NCBI RefSeq assembly: GCF_030519355.1
Contig: NZ_JAUMKC010000002.1
Location: 186,001-250,000 of the forward strand
Length of the DNA: 64,000 nt
Origin: Mucilaginibacter sp. L3T2-6
GTDB lineage: Bacteria; Bacteroidota; Bacteroidia; Sphingobacteriales; Sphingobacteriaceae
Direction: 5' to 3'
In this document: positions 8,995 through 19,330 of the stretch, piece after piece
Layout: every line of letters begins with the position of its first letter
Position numbering within the stretch: position 1 is the first letter of the stretch
Translations under genes and position numbers: made by a program
Notes under the pieces: model-generated
The model's database searches: none
Told to the model about the DNA's origin: nothing
What the model saw: the letters and a program-made list of their open reading frames with translations, nothing else

Positions 8995-10236
8995 ATGAAA
9001 CGCAGCTATTACATCGTAGCACTTATACTGCTAACGTTTTTTGTTATCTCGTTTATCACCAATATCATCGGCCCGTTGTCTCCCGCGTTTATCAGTGATT
9101 TTAAATTGAGCGATTTTATGGCAGGTGTATTGCCGTTTGCTTTTTTTATTGCCTATGGCGTAATGTCAATACCATCAAGTATGCTGGTGCAAAAGTATAA
9201 CGAAAAGACAATTATGGTTACCGCTTTTGTTGTGGCGTTTTTAGGTTCACTGCTCTTGGCTGCCCAGCCGAATTACCTCACAGCTATATTATCGTTATTT
9301 TTAATCGGCTGCGGAATGGCTATGTTGCAGGTGGTCATTAATCCGTTACTTCGCACAGCCGGGGGCGAAGAAAACTACGCATTTACATCAGTGCTCGCTC
9401 AATTAATATTCGGCGGCGCATCATTTTTAAGCCCGCTGGTATATTCATATATGGTATTAAACCTCGGGAGTAAAAATCACAGCGGCATATTTTCTGTCCT
9501 GTCGCCATTGGTGCCCGCCGGAATGCCATGGATATCGCTTTACTGGCTTTTTGTAGTCATTTGCCTTTTGATGGCAGTACTGATGCTGGTTTCCCGTTTT
9601 CCAAAAGTAGAGCTGGCCGAGGATGAAAAGGCTGGCGCATGGGAAACCCATGTAATGCTGTTTAAAAGGCCGGTGGTTATTCTATATTTTATTGCCTTGT
9701 TCTGCTACGTAGGTACCGAACAGGGAGTTTCCTATTGGATGTCGGAGTTCTTAAAACGTTACCATCATGTCGACCCGGAGGTAACGGGGGCTAAGGCTGT
9801 GGCCTGGTTTTGGGGCCTGATGACTGCCGGCGGTGTATTGGGCCTGTTCTTGCTGAAATTGATGGACAGCCGCAGGTTGCTGGTTGTTTTCACCATTTTC
9901 GCTTTAATATTTTTATCGCTTGGATTGTTTGGTAGTGCTGAAGTTTCCTTGTACTCGTTTTCCATCGTCGGTTTTTTCATGTCGGTAATGTACCCGATTA
10001 TATTCTCGTTGGCGCTTAGTTCTGTCGATGAACATCATGGGTCATTTGCCGGCATATTGGTTACGGGCATAATTGGAGGGGCCGTTGTTCAAATACTGAT
10101 TGGCGGCCTGGGTAACTTAATCGGGCTGCGCGCTGGTATGTGTTTCCTCTACCTCACATTCGGTTATATGCTTGCTATTGGCTTTTGGGCAAAGCCACTG
10201 ATCACTAACAAAACTATTTTTGATAAAAAAGAATAA
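8995..10236 (+). CDS. FHS-family sugar MFS transporter
   Basis: A 413-residue major facilitator protein with about 12 hydrophobic segments. It resembles the fucose-galactose-glucose:H+ symporter (FucP-like) group: an early TM1 with FITNIIGPLSP, the YGVMSIPSSML segment of TM2, and INPLLRTAGGEENYA after TM4, the family's characteristic loop. The ROK sugar kinase begins 9 bases downstream, which supports import of a sugar that is phosphorylated at once. The specific sugar cannot be read; a secreted fucosidase gene lies about 6 kb away but in another transcription unit. Confidence 0.85.
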   Translation: MKRSYYIVALILLTFFVISFITNIIGPLSPAFISDFKLSDFMAGVLPFAFFIAYGVMSIPSSMLVQKYNEKTIMVTAFVVAFLGSLLLAAQPNYLTAILSLFLIGCGMAMLQVVINPLLRTAGGEENYAFTSVLAQLIFGGASFLSPLVYSYMVLNLGSKNHSGIFSVLSPLVPAGMPWISLYWLFVVICLLMAVLMLVSRFPKVELAEDEKAGAWETHVMLFKRPVVILYFIALFCYVGTEQGVSYWMSEFLKRYHHVDPEVTGAKAVAWFWGLMTAGGVLGLFLLKLMDSRRLLVVFTIFALIFLSLGLFGSAEVSLYSFSIVGFFMSVMYPIIFSLALSSVDEHHGSFAGILVTGIIGGAVVQILIGGLGNLIGLRAGMCFLYLTFGYMLAIGFWAKPLITNKTIFDKKE

Positions 10237-10245
10237 CCTTGCTAA

Positions 10246-11094
10246 ATGATTAACGAAAAAGTAATAGGTATTGATTTAGGCGCGACAAACATCCGCGGCG
10301 CTGTGGTTAGCAACGGTACACTTTCTGAAATCATATCCCGCCGCATACATACCAAGGGCACGGTAGAGCAGGTGCTGAAAGATGTTTATTTTGTTGCAGA
10401 CAAACTGATAGATAAAGATGTAAAAGCTATCGGCATTGGCGTGCCCAGCGTCGTCGATGTTGAAAAAGGGATTGTTTATGACGTTGTACATATTCCCTCA
10501 TGGAAAGAGGTGCATTTAAAAGAGATACTGGAAAAAAAATACCAAATACCCGTATTCGTAAACAACGATGCTAATTGTTTTGCCCTCGGCGAACTTTACT
10601 TTGGAAAAGGAAAAGGCGCAAAAAACATGATCGGGCTTACTATTGGAACCGGTTTGGGCGCGGGCATTATTATTAGCGGGCAGCTGTATGCCGGCCCAAA
10701 CTGCGGGGCGGGGGAGTTCGGCTGCGTAGATTACCTGGATAATAATTACGAATTTTATTGCAGCGGCTCTTTCTTTAATAACGTATACGGACTGGATGGC
10801 CAACAGGTGTACAAAGAAGCGCAGCGAGACGATGCCCGTTCATTGCAGCTTTACGCCGAAATGGGAACTCATCTTGGTAATGCCATCAAACTCATTATGT
10901 ACACCTATGATCCTGATCTCATCATTTTAGGAGGCTCAGTGCAATCAGCATACGATTATTTTGAAAAATCGATGTGGGAGCGTATCCGCACATTGGTTTA
11001 TCCAAAAAGCGTGGCGCGATTAAAAATTGAACGTTCGGAGTTAGCGAATAGCGGGATTTTGGGCGCAGCAGGTTTGTATTTCAACCAGCTGTAA
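10246..11094 (+). CDS. ROK family sugar kinase
   Basis: A 282-residue ROK protein, kinase type without a DNA-binding domain. GIDLGATNIRG (residues 8-18) is the N-terminal ATP/phosphate loop, NNDANC near residue 105 holds the catalytic Asp, and IGTGLGAG is the second phosphate loop. The usual zinc motif CxCGxxGCxE after GEFG is replaced by a short CVDYLDNNYEFYCSG stretch. This looks like a Bacteroidota variant rather than damage, since the frame is intact. It is cotranscribed with the permease just upstream and probably phosphorylates the imported hexose or amino sugar. Confidence 0.85.
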   Translation: MINEKVIGIDLGATNIRGAVVSNGTLSEIISRRIHTKGTVEQVLKDVYFVADKLIDKDVKAIGIGVPSVVDVEKGIVYDVVHIPSWKEVHLKEILEKKYQIPVFVNNDANCFALGELYFGKGKGAKNMIGLTIGTGLGAGIIISGQLYAGPNCGAGEFGCVDYLDNNYEFYCSGSFFNNVYGLDGQQVYKEAQRDDARSLQLYAEMGTHLGNAIKLIMYTYDPDLIILGGSVQSAYDYFEKSMWERIRTLVYPKSVARLKIERSELANSGILGAAGLYFNQL

Positions 11095-11103
11095 AACAAA
11101 AAA

Positions 11104-11131
11104 CTTCCGAAGTTTTTAAAATCTTCGGAAG
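11104..11131. terminator. bidirectional terminator hairpin
   Basis: CTTCCGAAG (11104-11112) and CTTCGGAAG (11123-11131) form a perfect 9-bp stem with a 10-base AT loop. It lies between the convergent ROK kinase and guaB genes, with T-rich sequence following on the plus strand. Confidence 0.75.
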
Positions 11132-11155
11132 CCTGGCGTATTCTTTTTTCCGGAC

Positions 11156-12745
<1,590 letters not shown>

Positions 12746-12830
12746 CTAATTCCGGAGAATTTGCGCTACTTTCTACAGGCACGCCTTACATTTTTTAATT
12801 CCGAAATCAATAATCTGGTTAGGAAATTCT

Positions 12831-14111
12831 TCAATATTTTCCCACTATCACCTTATAAAACCCATCAAAATCCAGGTATTGATTTGCTAGTTCCATTAAT
12901 CGTTCTGCACTTACGGTTTTCACTGCTTCTGTGTACCGGTCATAATAATCGTATCCTAAACCGGAAAAATGCAAATTTTTGAATTTGTCTGCATGTGAAA
13001 ATACATTTTCAAGACTGCCCAGCAACGAACCCATCATATAGTTTCGCACCAGCGAAAGCTCATCTTCAGGGATAAGTTCAGTTTTTAGCAGGTTGATTTC
13101 TTTTTCAATCTCGCTTACTGCTGCTTTGCAAACATCGGCGCCTACTTCTGTGGCAATAAATAACGCCCCCGAATGTTTTAACGAGCTCATGCCGGATCCA
13201 ATGCCATAGGTGTAGCCTTTATCTTCACGAATATTGGCCATCAGCCTCGAACCGAAATAGCCACCCAAAACGGTATTTAATACCTGCAGAAAGGGAAAAT
13301 CGGTATGTGTACGGTTAATGGTGGGCATTCCCATCCTGATTGCGGATTGCAGCGCTTCCGGTTTTTCAGTAAAGAAGAACCGGTCACTCGATGATGTTAT
13401 TCCCGGCTGACTTGTATCAGGCCGTATCGTCGAATTTTTCCAGTCGCTATCGAAAGTGTTGGTAATCAAGTCAAGTATTTGCGGTTCAACCTTCCCTGAA
13501 ACAATGATGGTGCAATTGGTAGGCTGGTACATTTGTTTAAAATGCATCAGCATATCTTCGCGGTTCAGGGTTTTGTAGGTCTCTGCGTCAGCACCCAGGC
13601 CGTACAGGGTATCGCCATAAATGGCCTTATTAAAGTTGCGGCGGGCAACGTAATCGTTCTTCTGCATGCTCACCTGCAGCTTTTGCTGCTGGTTACGGAT
13701 GTAGGTCTCCAGCTCCTTCTCCGGGAAAACGGAATCAGTAATAATATCCTTCAATACCGGCAATGTATGTTGCAAATGCTTATTCAAACTGTAAAGCGTA
13801 ACGGTAGAGTTATCATAGCCATAGTCAACCTGCAAAAAGGCGCCGTAAAAGTCTACTTTATCGGCAATTTGCGCCTGGGTTAAACTATGGGTGCCTTCGG
13901 TAAGCATGGTGTTTACCGCTATGTTCAGCAGTGGCTTTTCAGGATTAAAGCGCTGGTTGCCGAAAATCCATTCCACACGAACCAGTTCCTGATCGCCGGA
14001 GTTGAAGCAATACACATTGCAGCCGTTGTTCAGTTCCCTGTGCTCGGGTCTGAGCAGGTTTATATTTGCCACCTCCTTAAATTCCGGGGCTGTTTTTCTA
14101 TCCAATGTCAT
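12831..14111 (-). CDS. M16 peptidase-like subunit lacking the zinc motif
   Basis: A 426-residue member of the M16 (insulinase/processing peptidase) family. It has no HxxEH motif in its first domain, but keeps the C-terminal-type segment with GGYFGSRLMANIREDKGYTY, which carries the Arg/Tyr pair that positions substrate in two-subunit M16 enzymes. It therefore looks like the non-catalytic partner of the M16 protein encoded directly upstream. The start at 14111 (MTLDRKTAPEF) is preferred over an upstream in-frame ATG because the added residues are low-complexity and derive from spacer repeats. Confidence 0.85.
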   Translation of the reverse strand: MTLDRKTAPEFKEVANINLLRPEHRELNNGCNVYCFNSGDQELVRVEWIFGNQRFNPEKPLLNIAVNTMLTEGTHSLTQAQIADKVDFYGAFLQVDYGYDNSTVTLYSLNKHLQHTLPVLKDIITDSVFPEKELETYIRNQQQKLQVSMQKNDYVARRNFNKAIYGDTLYGLGADAETYKTLNREDMLMHFKQMYQPTNCTIIVSGKVEPQILDLITNTFDSDWKNSTIRPDTSQPGITSSSDRFFFTEKPEALQSAIRMGMPTINRTHTDFPFLQVLNTVLGGYFGSRLMANIREDKGYTYGIGSGMSSLKHSGALFIATEVGADVCKAAVSEIEKEINLLKTELIPEDELSLVRNYMMGSLLGSLENVFSHADKFKNLHFSGLGYDYYDRYTEAVKTVSAERLMELANQYLDFDGFYKVIVGKY

Positions 14112-14177
14112 AGTGTAATATTTATAGCAGTTGTAAGAGTTGAAGTGTTTGTAAAAGCTGAGCATGCATTAATAGCC

Positions 14178-14204
14178 ACAACATTTACAACATCTACAAC
14201 AACT
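14178..14204. repeat. three tandem 9-base units
   Basis: ACAACATTT, ACAACATCT and ACAACAACT lie head to tail immediately after the stop codon of the upstream M16 gene, in the spacer of the pair. This is simple-sequence intergenic repetition with no visible function. Confidence 0.5.
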
Positions 14205-15446
14205 TCAGCTTTTCTCGGCTAAATAAATAAGCGTCGATGAATTATTTTTCCTGAATAAGTTATTAGCCAGATCTTTAATTTGTGCGGCAGTAACTTTCAG
14301 GTATTTTTCGGTTTCGTGATTTAACAGGTCGGCGTCGCCCAATAACTCGAACTGAGCAAGGTTCATAGCTTTATCCAGAAGTGACATTTCAGAAAATATC
14401 ATCGTAGATTCTGTTTTGTTTTGAACCTTAGTTAGTTCATCAGCCGGTATTTCTACCGCTTTTATCTTCTCAAGCTCTTCCCAGATCGCAGCCTCGGCGG
14501 TTTCAACGCTAATGCCTTCCAGCGGTTTGCCTTCGCATACAAACATGCCTTTATCCAGGCTGCCGGTCATGTAGGCATGCACCTCGCTGAACAGCTGTTT
14601 TTCTTTTACGAGCGTGCGATATAAGCGCGATGAGTTGCCACGCGATAAAATATCCGACAGTAATTCGGCCGGATAAAAACTCTCGTCCAGCCTGCTCCCC
14701 ATCTGGAAGGCGATATAGATATCATTAAGCGGAACTTTAGCGGTAACAGTTTGGCGGCGCTCGTCGTGCTGTTCAGGCTCCTGAGGCAGGCTCCGGTAAT
14801 ATTTTTCGCCCGCGGGTATTGGCGCAAACCATTTCTCCGCCAATAATTTTACCTGTTCAAAGGTGATATCGCCGCCTGCTACCATTATGGCATTTTGCGG
14901 GTTGTAGTGTTTTTTAAAAAAGGCCTTTACGTCTTCAATTTGCGCATCCTCGATGTGCTTGATTTCCTTGCCGATCGTAGCCCAGCGATATGGATGGTTT
15001 TTATAAACCATCGGCCGCAGTTTCAACCAAACGTCGCCATAAGGCTGGTTCAGGTAGCGTTGCTTAAACTCTTCTATAACCACATTGCGCTGCACTTCGA
15101 GGCTTTTCTCGCTGAAAGCCAGGCTTAACATGCGGTCGCTTTCGAGCCAGAAAGCAGTTTCGATATTTGCTGAGGGCAGTGTGATATAATAGTTGGTGAT
15201 ATCGTTACTGGTAAAAGCGTTGTTTTCTCCTCCTACACGCTGCAGTGGCTCATCATAGGTTGGTATATTTGCCGAGCCGCCAAACATCAGGTGCTCAAAT
15301 AAGTGCGCAAATCCGGTCTGTTCAGGGTTTTCGTCTCGGGCGCCAACATCGTAAAGTATATTTAAAACAGCCATAGGCGTGGTATGATCTTCATGAACAA
15401 TTACGCGTAAGCCATTATCAAGAGTGAATCGGTTGAATTTAACCAT
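14205..15446 (-). CDS. M16 zinc metallopeptidase, catalytic subunit
   Basis: A 413-residue M16 peptidase with the inverted zinc motif HLFEH (H48, E51, H52), followed by FGGSANIPTYDEP and a downstream Glu-rich helix that supplies the third ligand. With the inactive M16 homologue 93 bases downstream it should form the catalytic half of a heterodimer, as in other bacterial M16 pairs. No signal peptide is visible, so a cytoplasmic location is likely. The start at 15446 (MVKFNRF) is chosen because a TACATTTG promoter element lies 26 bases upstream, inside the longer open frame. Confidence 0.9.
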   Translation of the reverse strand: MVKFNRFTLDNGLRVIVHEDHTTPMAVLNILYDVGARDENPEQTGFAHLFEHLMFGGSANIPTYDEPLQRVGGENNAFTSNDITNYYITLPSANIETAFWLESDRMLSLAFSEKSLEVQRNVVIEEFKQRYLNQPYGDVWLKLRPMVYKNHPYRWATIGKEIKHIEDAQIEDVKAFFKKHYNPQNAIMVAGGDITFEQVKLLAEKWFAPIPAGEKYYRSLPQEPEQHDERRQTVTAKVPLNDIYIAFQMGSRLDESFYPAELLSDILSRGNSSRLYRTLVKEKQLFSEVHAYMTGSLDKGMFVCEGKPLEGISVETAEAAIWEELEKIKAVEIPADELTKVQNKTESTMIFSEMSLLDKAMNLAQFELLGDADLLNHETEKYLKVTAAQIKDLANNLFRKNNSSTLIYLAEKS

Positions 15447-15471
15447 TTGTGAATTTTCAATTAACGGAAAG

Positions 15472-15479
15472 CAAATGTA
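15472..15479 (-). promoter_or_regulatory. -7 promoter element for the M16 pair
   Basis: The coding-strand sequence TACATTTG is an exact TAnnTTTG match 26 bases upstream of the preferred M16 start. No clear TTTG appears in the -33 region. Confidence 0.4.
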
Positions 15480-15575
15480 GAACTTTATGTTGAATGCTTG
15501 TAACGGTGAAATGTTTGAATGTTGTAAATTATATCTGGCAATACATCCTTCTATAAGTAACTTCACAATCAGCTA

Positions 15576-16127
15576 ATGACTAAGCAGCAACTCATAGACG
15601 AACTGAAGACCACGCTTGTGAAAACGAAAGTAGACAAGCTGAACAAACTCGTAAAAAAGGAGGGTTTTAACCTGCGTGATTTAATTGATGTTACCTTTAA
15701 CGCGGATAAAAACATTGCCTTTCGTGCAGCATGGCTATTAGAAAACGTTTTCCTGAAGAATCCTGTATTTTACTTACCGGAACTTGACTATCTGCTGAAA
15801 CGCTTTCCCGATGTACATTATCCCAGTTGTCAGCGGCATTATGCAAAAATAGCCATGCACATAACTAGTCCCAAAGTTCATCCCGTTATAAGACAAAAGT
15901 TGGAGGCTGCAGATATGGAGCCCGTTGTCGAAAAATGTTTCGATTGGCTGATAGACCCAAAAGTATTGATAGCTGTAAAGGTATTCGCTGCTGAAGCATT
16001 GTTTAATCTTCGCAGCCGTTACGACTGGATTACAGACGAACTTACCAACCAACTGGAATTTTTGATGCGCAATGGCTCCCCAGCTATCAAAACCCGCGGC
16101 AAAAAGTTGCTGGCGAAATTAAAATAG
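15576..16127 (+). CDS. hypothetical all-helical protein, HEAT-like
   Basis: I do not recognise a named family. The 183-residue, Lys/Leu-rich protein is predicted largely helical, with repeated helix pairs (AFRAAWLLENVFL, AVKVFAAEALFNL, AIKTRGKKLLAKL) that resemble HEAT/armadillo-type repeats used for protein-protein contact. It has no signal peptide, no membrane segment and no catalytic motif. It is divergent from the M16 genes with 129 bases between the two starts and is followed by a strong hairpin. Confidence 0.7.
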   Translation: MTKQQLIDELKTTLVKTKVDKLNKLVKKEGFNLRDLIDVTFNADKNIAFRAAWLLENVFLKNPVFYLPELDYLLKRFPDVHYPSCQRHYAKIAMHITSPKVHPVIRQKLEAADMEPVVEKCFDWLIDPKVLIAVKVFAAEALFNLRSRYDWITDELTNQLEFLMRNGSPAIKTRGKKLLAKLK

Positions 16128-16135
16128 AAATTAAG

Positions 16136-16185
16136 AGTAGCGGTAGCAGTAAAGACAACTGCTGCTGGCTACTGCTACTGCCACT
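16136..16185. terminator. hairpin between convergent genes
   Basis: A 16-base arm AGTAGCGGTAGCAGTA (16136-16151) and its near-complement TACTGCTACTGCCACT (16170-16185) match at 14 of 16 positions. It lies between convergent genes, so it may end transcripts in both directions; there is no long U-tract. Confidence 0.5.
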
Positions 16186-16205
16186 ATTTCCATTGTACTT
16201 TTCGA

Positions 16206-16571
16206 TTATTTGTCTTTCAGTACAGCATCCGCCTCCGGTTTATCCGAGCGATTTAAATTATCGCTAACCTGGTCATGGTTTAATTTGGCTTGAATGGCTG
16301 AAGAGCTGTTATTGGCATAGGTGCCGAATGCGTTTACCAGTACGCCTTTTAAATTATACTTCTTCGAAGTAACTGCATACACAATCGACATATCGGACGG
16401 GTTGCTGGGTCCCTCAAAGCGATAAAATTCGTCAATTTCAATATCGTCGGCCGTCATATGGATGTCTTTATCTTTGGCGTCGATGGTATCGCCTTCAAGA
16501 CTAAGATTTTCCGTATATCCTCTTTTCATTAAATCGTTAGTGGCTTCCACTAAATTATTATATGTTTTCAT
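16206..16571 (-). CDS. conserved small protein of unknown function
   Basis: A 121-residue acidic soluble protein beginning MKTYNNLVEATNDL. Small Bacteroidota proteins of this kind are sometimes labelled phosphoribosylpyrophosphate synthetase in databases, but no PRPP-binding motif is visible and I do not accept that function. The N-terminal 90 residues look folded (alternating strand and helix, with IEIDEFYRFEG in the middle); the C-terminal 25 are polar and probably disordered. It appears to be a single-gene unit facing the hypothetical gene on its left. Confidence 0.65.
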   Translation of the reverse strand: MKTYNNLVEATNDLMKRGYTENLSLEGDTIDAKDKDIHMTADDIEIDEFYRFEGPSNPSDMSIVYAVTSKKYNLKGVLVNAFGTYANNSSSAIQAKLNHDQVSDNLNRSDKPEADAVLKDK

Positions 16572-16758
16572 AGTGATTTCTTAAATAAATTATAAAGTTT
16601 ACAGCAGGTGCTTAGCTATCGCATATAACCATAAAAAATGGTAGTTGTTTTGTTGAATGTTTAGATGATGAGTGTTAAAATAAACAGCGTTATAACACAT
16701 TATAAACCATTTATTCAAAAATTATTACATTCGTAAACCAATATAATCTATCTTTTAC

Positions 16759-19092
16759 GTGAAAAAATTAAGCTTGCTTTTATGCCTCTCTGCTGTCGCT
16801 TCATTTGCATTTGCACAGCCTGCCCCTAAACCATACGGGCCGTTGCCATCCAAACGGCAACTTAACTGGCAGGAAACAGAGATGTATTGTTTGATACACT
16901 ACGGGCCGGACACCTATACGGATAAAGAATGGGGTTACGGTGATGAAGACCCAAAACTGTTTAACCCTACCCGTTTTGACGCGATGCAGATTGTCGGCGC
17001 TGCTAAAGCCGGCGGATTTAAAGGGATTGTAGTGGTTGCCAAGCATCACGACGGCTTTTGTTTATGGCCAACTCAAACAACTGAACACAACATTTCAAAA
17101 AGTCCCTACAAAAATGGTAAGGGTGATATACTTCAGGAATACCGCGACGCCTGTAATAAATTAGGCATGAAGATGGGCGTTTATTGCTCGCCGTGGGACC
17201 GTAACAGTGCACTCTACGGCAAGCCGGAATACGTTACACAGGTTTTTCGCAAGCAACTGGAAGAGTTGTATAGTCACTACGGCCCGATATTTATTTCGTG
17301 GTTTGATGGGGCCAATGGCGGCGATGGATACTATGGCGGCGCCCGGGAGGTTAGAAAGATTGATCGCTCTACCTATTACGGCTGGAAGGATACCTGGGCT
17401 ATCCCGCGCAGGATGCAGCCCGGTGCAGTCTTGTTTGGCGATGTTGGCCCGGATGTGCGCTGGGTAGGCAACGAGGCTGGCCATGCCGGTGAAACCTGCT
17501 GGGCGACTTATACGCCGCATGCGCCTGATGCCGGAAAAGAGCCCGGTAATGGTTACGTTAAAGACTATGAAGGCACCGAAGGCCACCGCGATGGCAAATA
17601 CTGGATACCTGCTGAGTGCGACGTGCCTTTCCGCCCGGGATGGTTTTATCATGCATCCCAGGATGGTAAGGCTAAAACCGCAGATTCTCTAATGAATCTT
17701 TATTACGTGAGCGTAGGCCGTGGCGCTTGCCTTGATCTGGGCCTGGAACCTGACAGGCGCGGCATGCTGAATGATGACGACGTAGCTAAGCTAAAGGAAT
17801 TTGGAACACGGCTTAGACAGACCTTTGCTGTAAACCTTGCCAAAAATGCAACATTGAAAGCTAGTAATACCAGGGGCGGCAACCAACTGAAATTTGGAGC
17901 AAAAAACCTGCTGGATAACGACCGGTACAGCTACTGGGCTACTGACGATAAAGTAACTACGCCTGAATTAGTACTCGACTTGCATAAGCAGAAAGAATTC
18001 AACGTTATCCGCCTCCGTGAAAACATAAAACTTGGTCAGCGTATTGATGCTGTAGCTGTCGATGCATGGCACGACGGCAAATGGCAGCAAGTAGCAACTG
18101 CCACCAGCATAGGCGGTAACAGGCTGATTCGCTTGCCTGAAAATGTTAAAACCAGCAAGGTTAGATTGCGCATTACCAAAGCGGCAGTGTGTATAGCGTT
18201 AAGTGACTTTGGATTATATAAAGAAATAGGTTCGACACAGCAAATTACAGAAGCCCGGCATGTAGCCACCGAATTGTATGATACCACAAAGAAGCCTGAA
18301 TTAATATCTAAAACATTCGCATTTACAGAGGGCGCGTCAGTAGATAAAAAGGGCAACGTGTTTTTTACCGATCAGCCCAATAATAAAATTTGGGAATACA
18401 GTGTGGACGGTAAGTTGACGATGTGGATGGACAATACCGGGCGATCAAATGGAACCTACTTTGACAAAAAGGGCAACCTGGTAACCTGTGCCGATGAACA
18501 CGACCAGATATGGTCTATCGCTCCAGACCAGAAAGTTACCGTTTTACTCACCGATTATAATGGTAAGCTGATGAACGGCCCGAACGATATCTGGATAGAT
18601 AACAAAGGCGGCATTTATATGACTGACCCATATTACCAACGCGATTATTGGACAAGGAAGAAGCCTGATCTTGACGGCCAGCGCGTATATTACCTGCCTA
18701 AAGACTCAAAGCAGCCTATATTGATGGATGCCAGCCTGAAACAGCCCAATGGCATTGTGGGTACGCCGGACGGCGAATACCTTTTCGTAGCTGACATTGG
18801 CGATAACAAAACATACAAATTCGCAATTGAAAAAGACGGAACGCTCAGCAACCGGCAGCTTTTCTGCAATCAGGGCGGTGATGGCGTCACACTCGATGAG
18901 CGCGGTAATTTATACATTGCTGGTAACGGTGTTACTATTTACAATCCACAGGGGCAAAAAATAGGTCATATCGATGTCCCGGAACCGTGGACAGCCAATC
19001 TTTGTTTTGGCGGAAAAAATAAAGACGTGCTTTTTATGACGGCCTCAAAAGCGCTGTATAAGCTAAAGATGAATGTAAGAGGAGTGGAGTAG
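16759..19092 (+). CDS. secreted GH29 alpha-L-fucosidase / discoidin / SMP-30 fusion
   Basis: A 777-residue exported protein in three parts. A signal peptide (1-19) precedes a GH29 alpha-L-fucosidase barrel (about 25-350) with KHHDGFCLW (96-104) and the WFDGANG motif, where D183 is the likely nucleophile. A coagulation-factor 5/8-type (discoidin) jelly roll follows at about 358-488. A six-bladed SMP-30/gluconolactonase-like propeller fills about 500-777, with recurring GNVFFTD / GGIYMTD / GNLYIAG blade strands. The GTG start is chosen because it gives the signal peptide. GH29 plus a discoidin domain is common; the added propeller is unusual and could bind sugar or act on a lactone. The preceding spacer shows only a small ACCAT/ATGGT hairpin. 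Confidence 0.85.
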   Translation: MKKLSLLLCLSAVASFAFAQPAPKPYGPLPSKRQLNWQETEMYCLIHYGPDTYTDKEWGYGDEDPKLFNPTRFDAMQIVGAAKAGGFKGIVVVAKHHDGFCLWPTQTTEHNISKSPYKNGKGDILQEYRDACNKLGMKMGVYCSPWDRNSALYGKPEYVTQVFRKQLEELYSHYGPIFISWFDGANGGDGYYGGAREVRKIDRSTYYGWKDTWAIPRRMQPGAVLFGDVGPDVRWVGNEAGHAGETCWATYTPHAPDAGKEPGNGYVKDYEGTEGHRDGKYWIPAECDVPFRPGWFYHASQDGKAKTADSLMNLYYVSVGRGACLDLGLEPDRRGMLNDDDVAKLKEFGTRLRQTFAVNLAKNATLKASNTRGGNQLKFGAKNLLDNDRYSYWATDDKVTTPELVLDLHKQKEFNVIRLRENIKLGQRIDAVAVDAWHDGKWQQVATATSIGGNRLIRLPENVKTSKVRLRITKAAVCIALSDFGLYKEIGSTQQITEARHVATELYDTTKKPELISKTFAFTEGASVDKKGNVFFTDQPNNKIWEYSVDGKLTMWMDNTGRSNGTYFDKKGNLVTCADEHDQIWSIAPDQKVTVLLTDYNGKLMNGPNDIWIDNKGGIYMTDPYYQRDYWTRKKPDLDGQRVYYLPKDSKQPILMDASLKQPNGIVGTPDGEYLFVADIGDNKTYKFAIEKDGTLSNRQLFCNQGGDGVTLDERGNLYIAGNGVTIYNPQGQKIGHIDVPEPWTANLCFGGKNKDVLFMTASKALYKLKMNVRGVE

Positions 19093-19094
19093 AG

Positions 19095-19120
19095 GAAATC
19101 GGATTCCGAAATCAGATTTC
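19095..19120. repeat. two tandem 13-base units
   Basis: GAAATCGGATTCC is followed directly by GAAATCAGATTTC; the second unit is itself a near-perfect palindrome. They begin 2 bases after the fucosidase stop codon. A related GATTTCGGA word occurs in the spacer upstream of guaB, so this may be a dispersed intergenic motif. Confidence 0.4.
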
Positions 19121-19300
19121 TGAATTTTAATGCTGAAATTAAAATAACGTCTTCGCAGGAAGCCGCCTGGCGTCTCCCTGCAGGCGCACTGTGAATAATT
19201 ACGTTTCGCATTGTTAATTTCGATGCGTTGAATTTTGGTTAACTCACCATTATCGTTTTGCAGTTACGCCAATTAGCCTAAATAAATGTCGTCCTTTTTT

Positions 19301-19308
19301 TAAATTTG
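19301..19308 (+). promoter_or_regulatory. -7 promoter element of the glp operon
   Basis: TAAATTTG fits TAnnTTTG exactly and lies 22 bases upstream of the first possible glpD start codon. No good TTTG is found in the -33 window. Confidence 0.4.
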
Positions 19309-19330
19309 AAACAATTGCCCTCCCGTTAAG

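Noticed and set aside
16206..16571. Phosphoribosylpyrophosphate synthetase
   Set aside because: At 121 residues the protein is far too short and has no PRPP-binding loop; the name appears to be a propagated database label.
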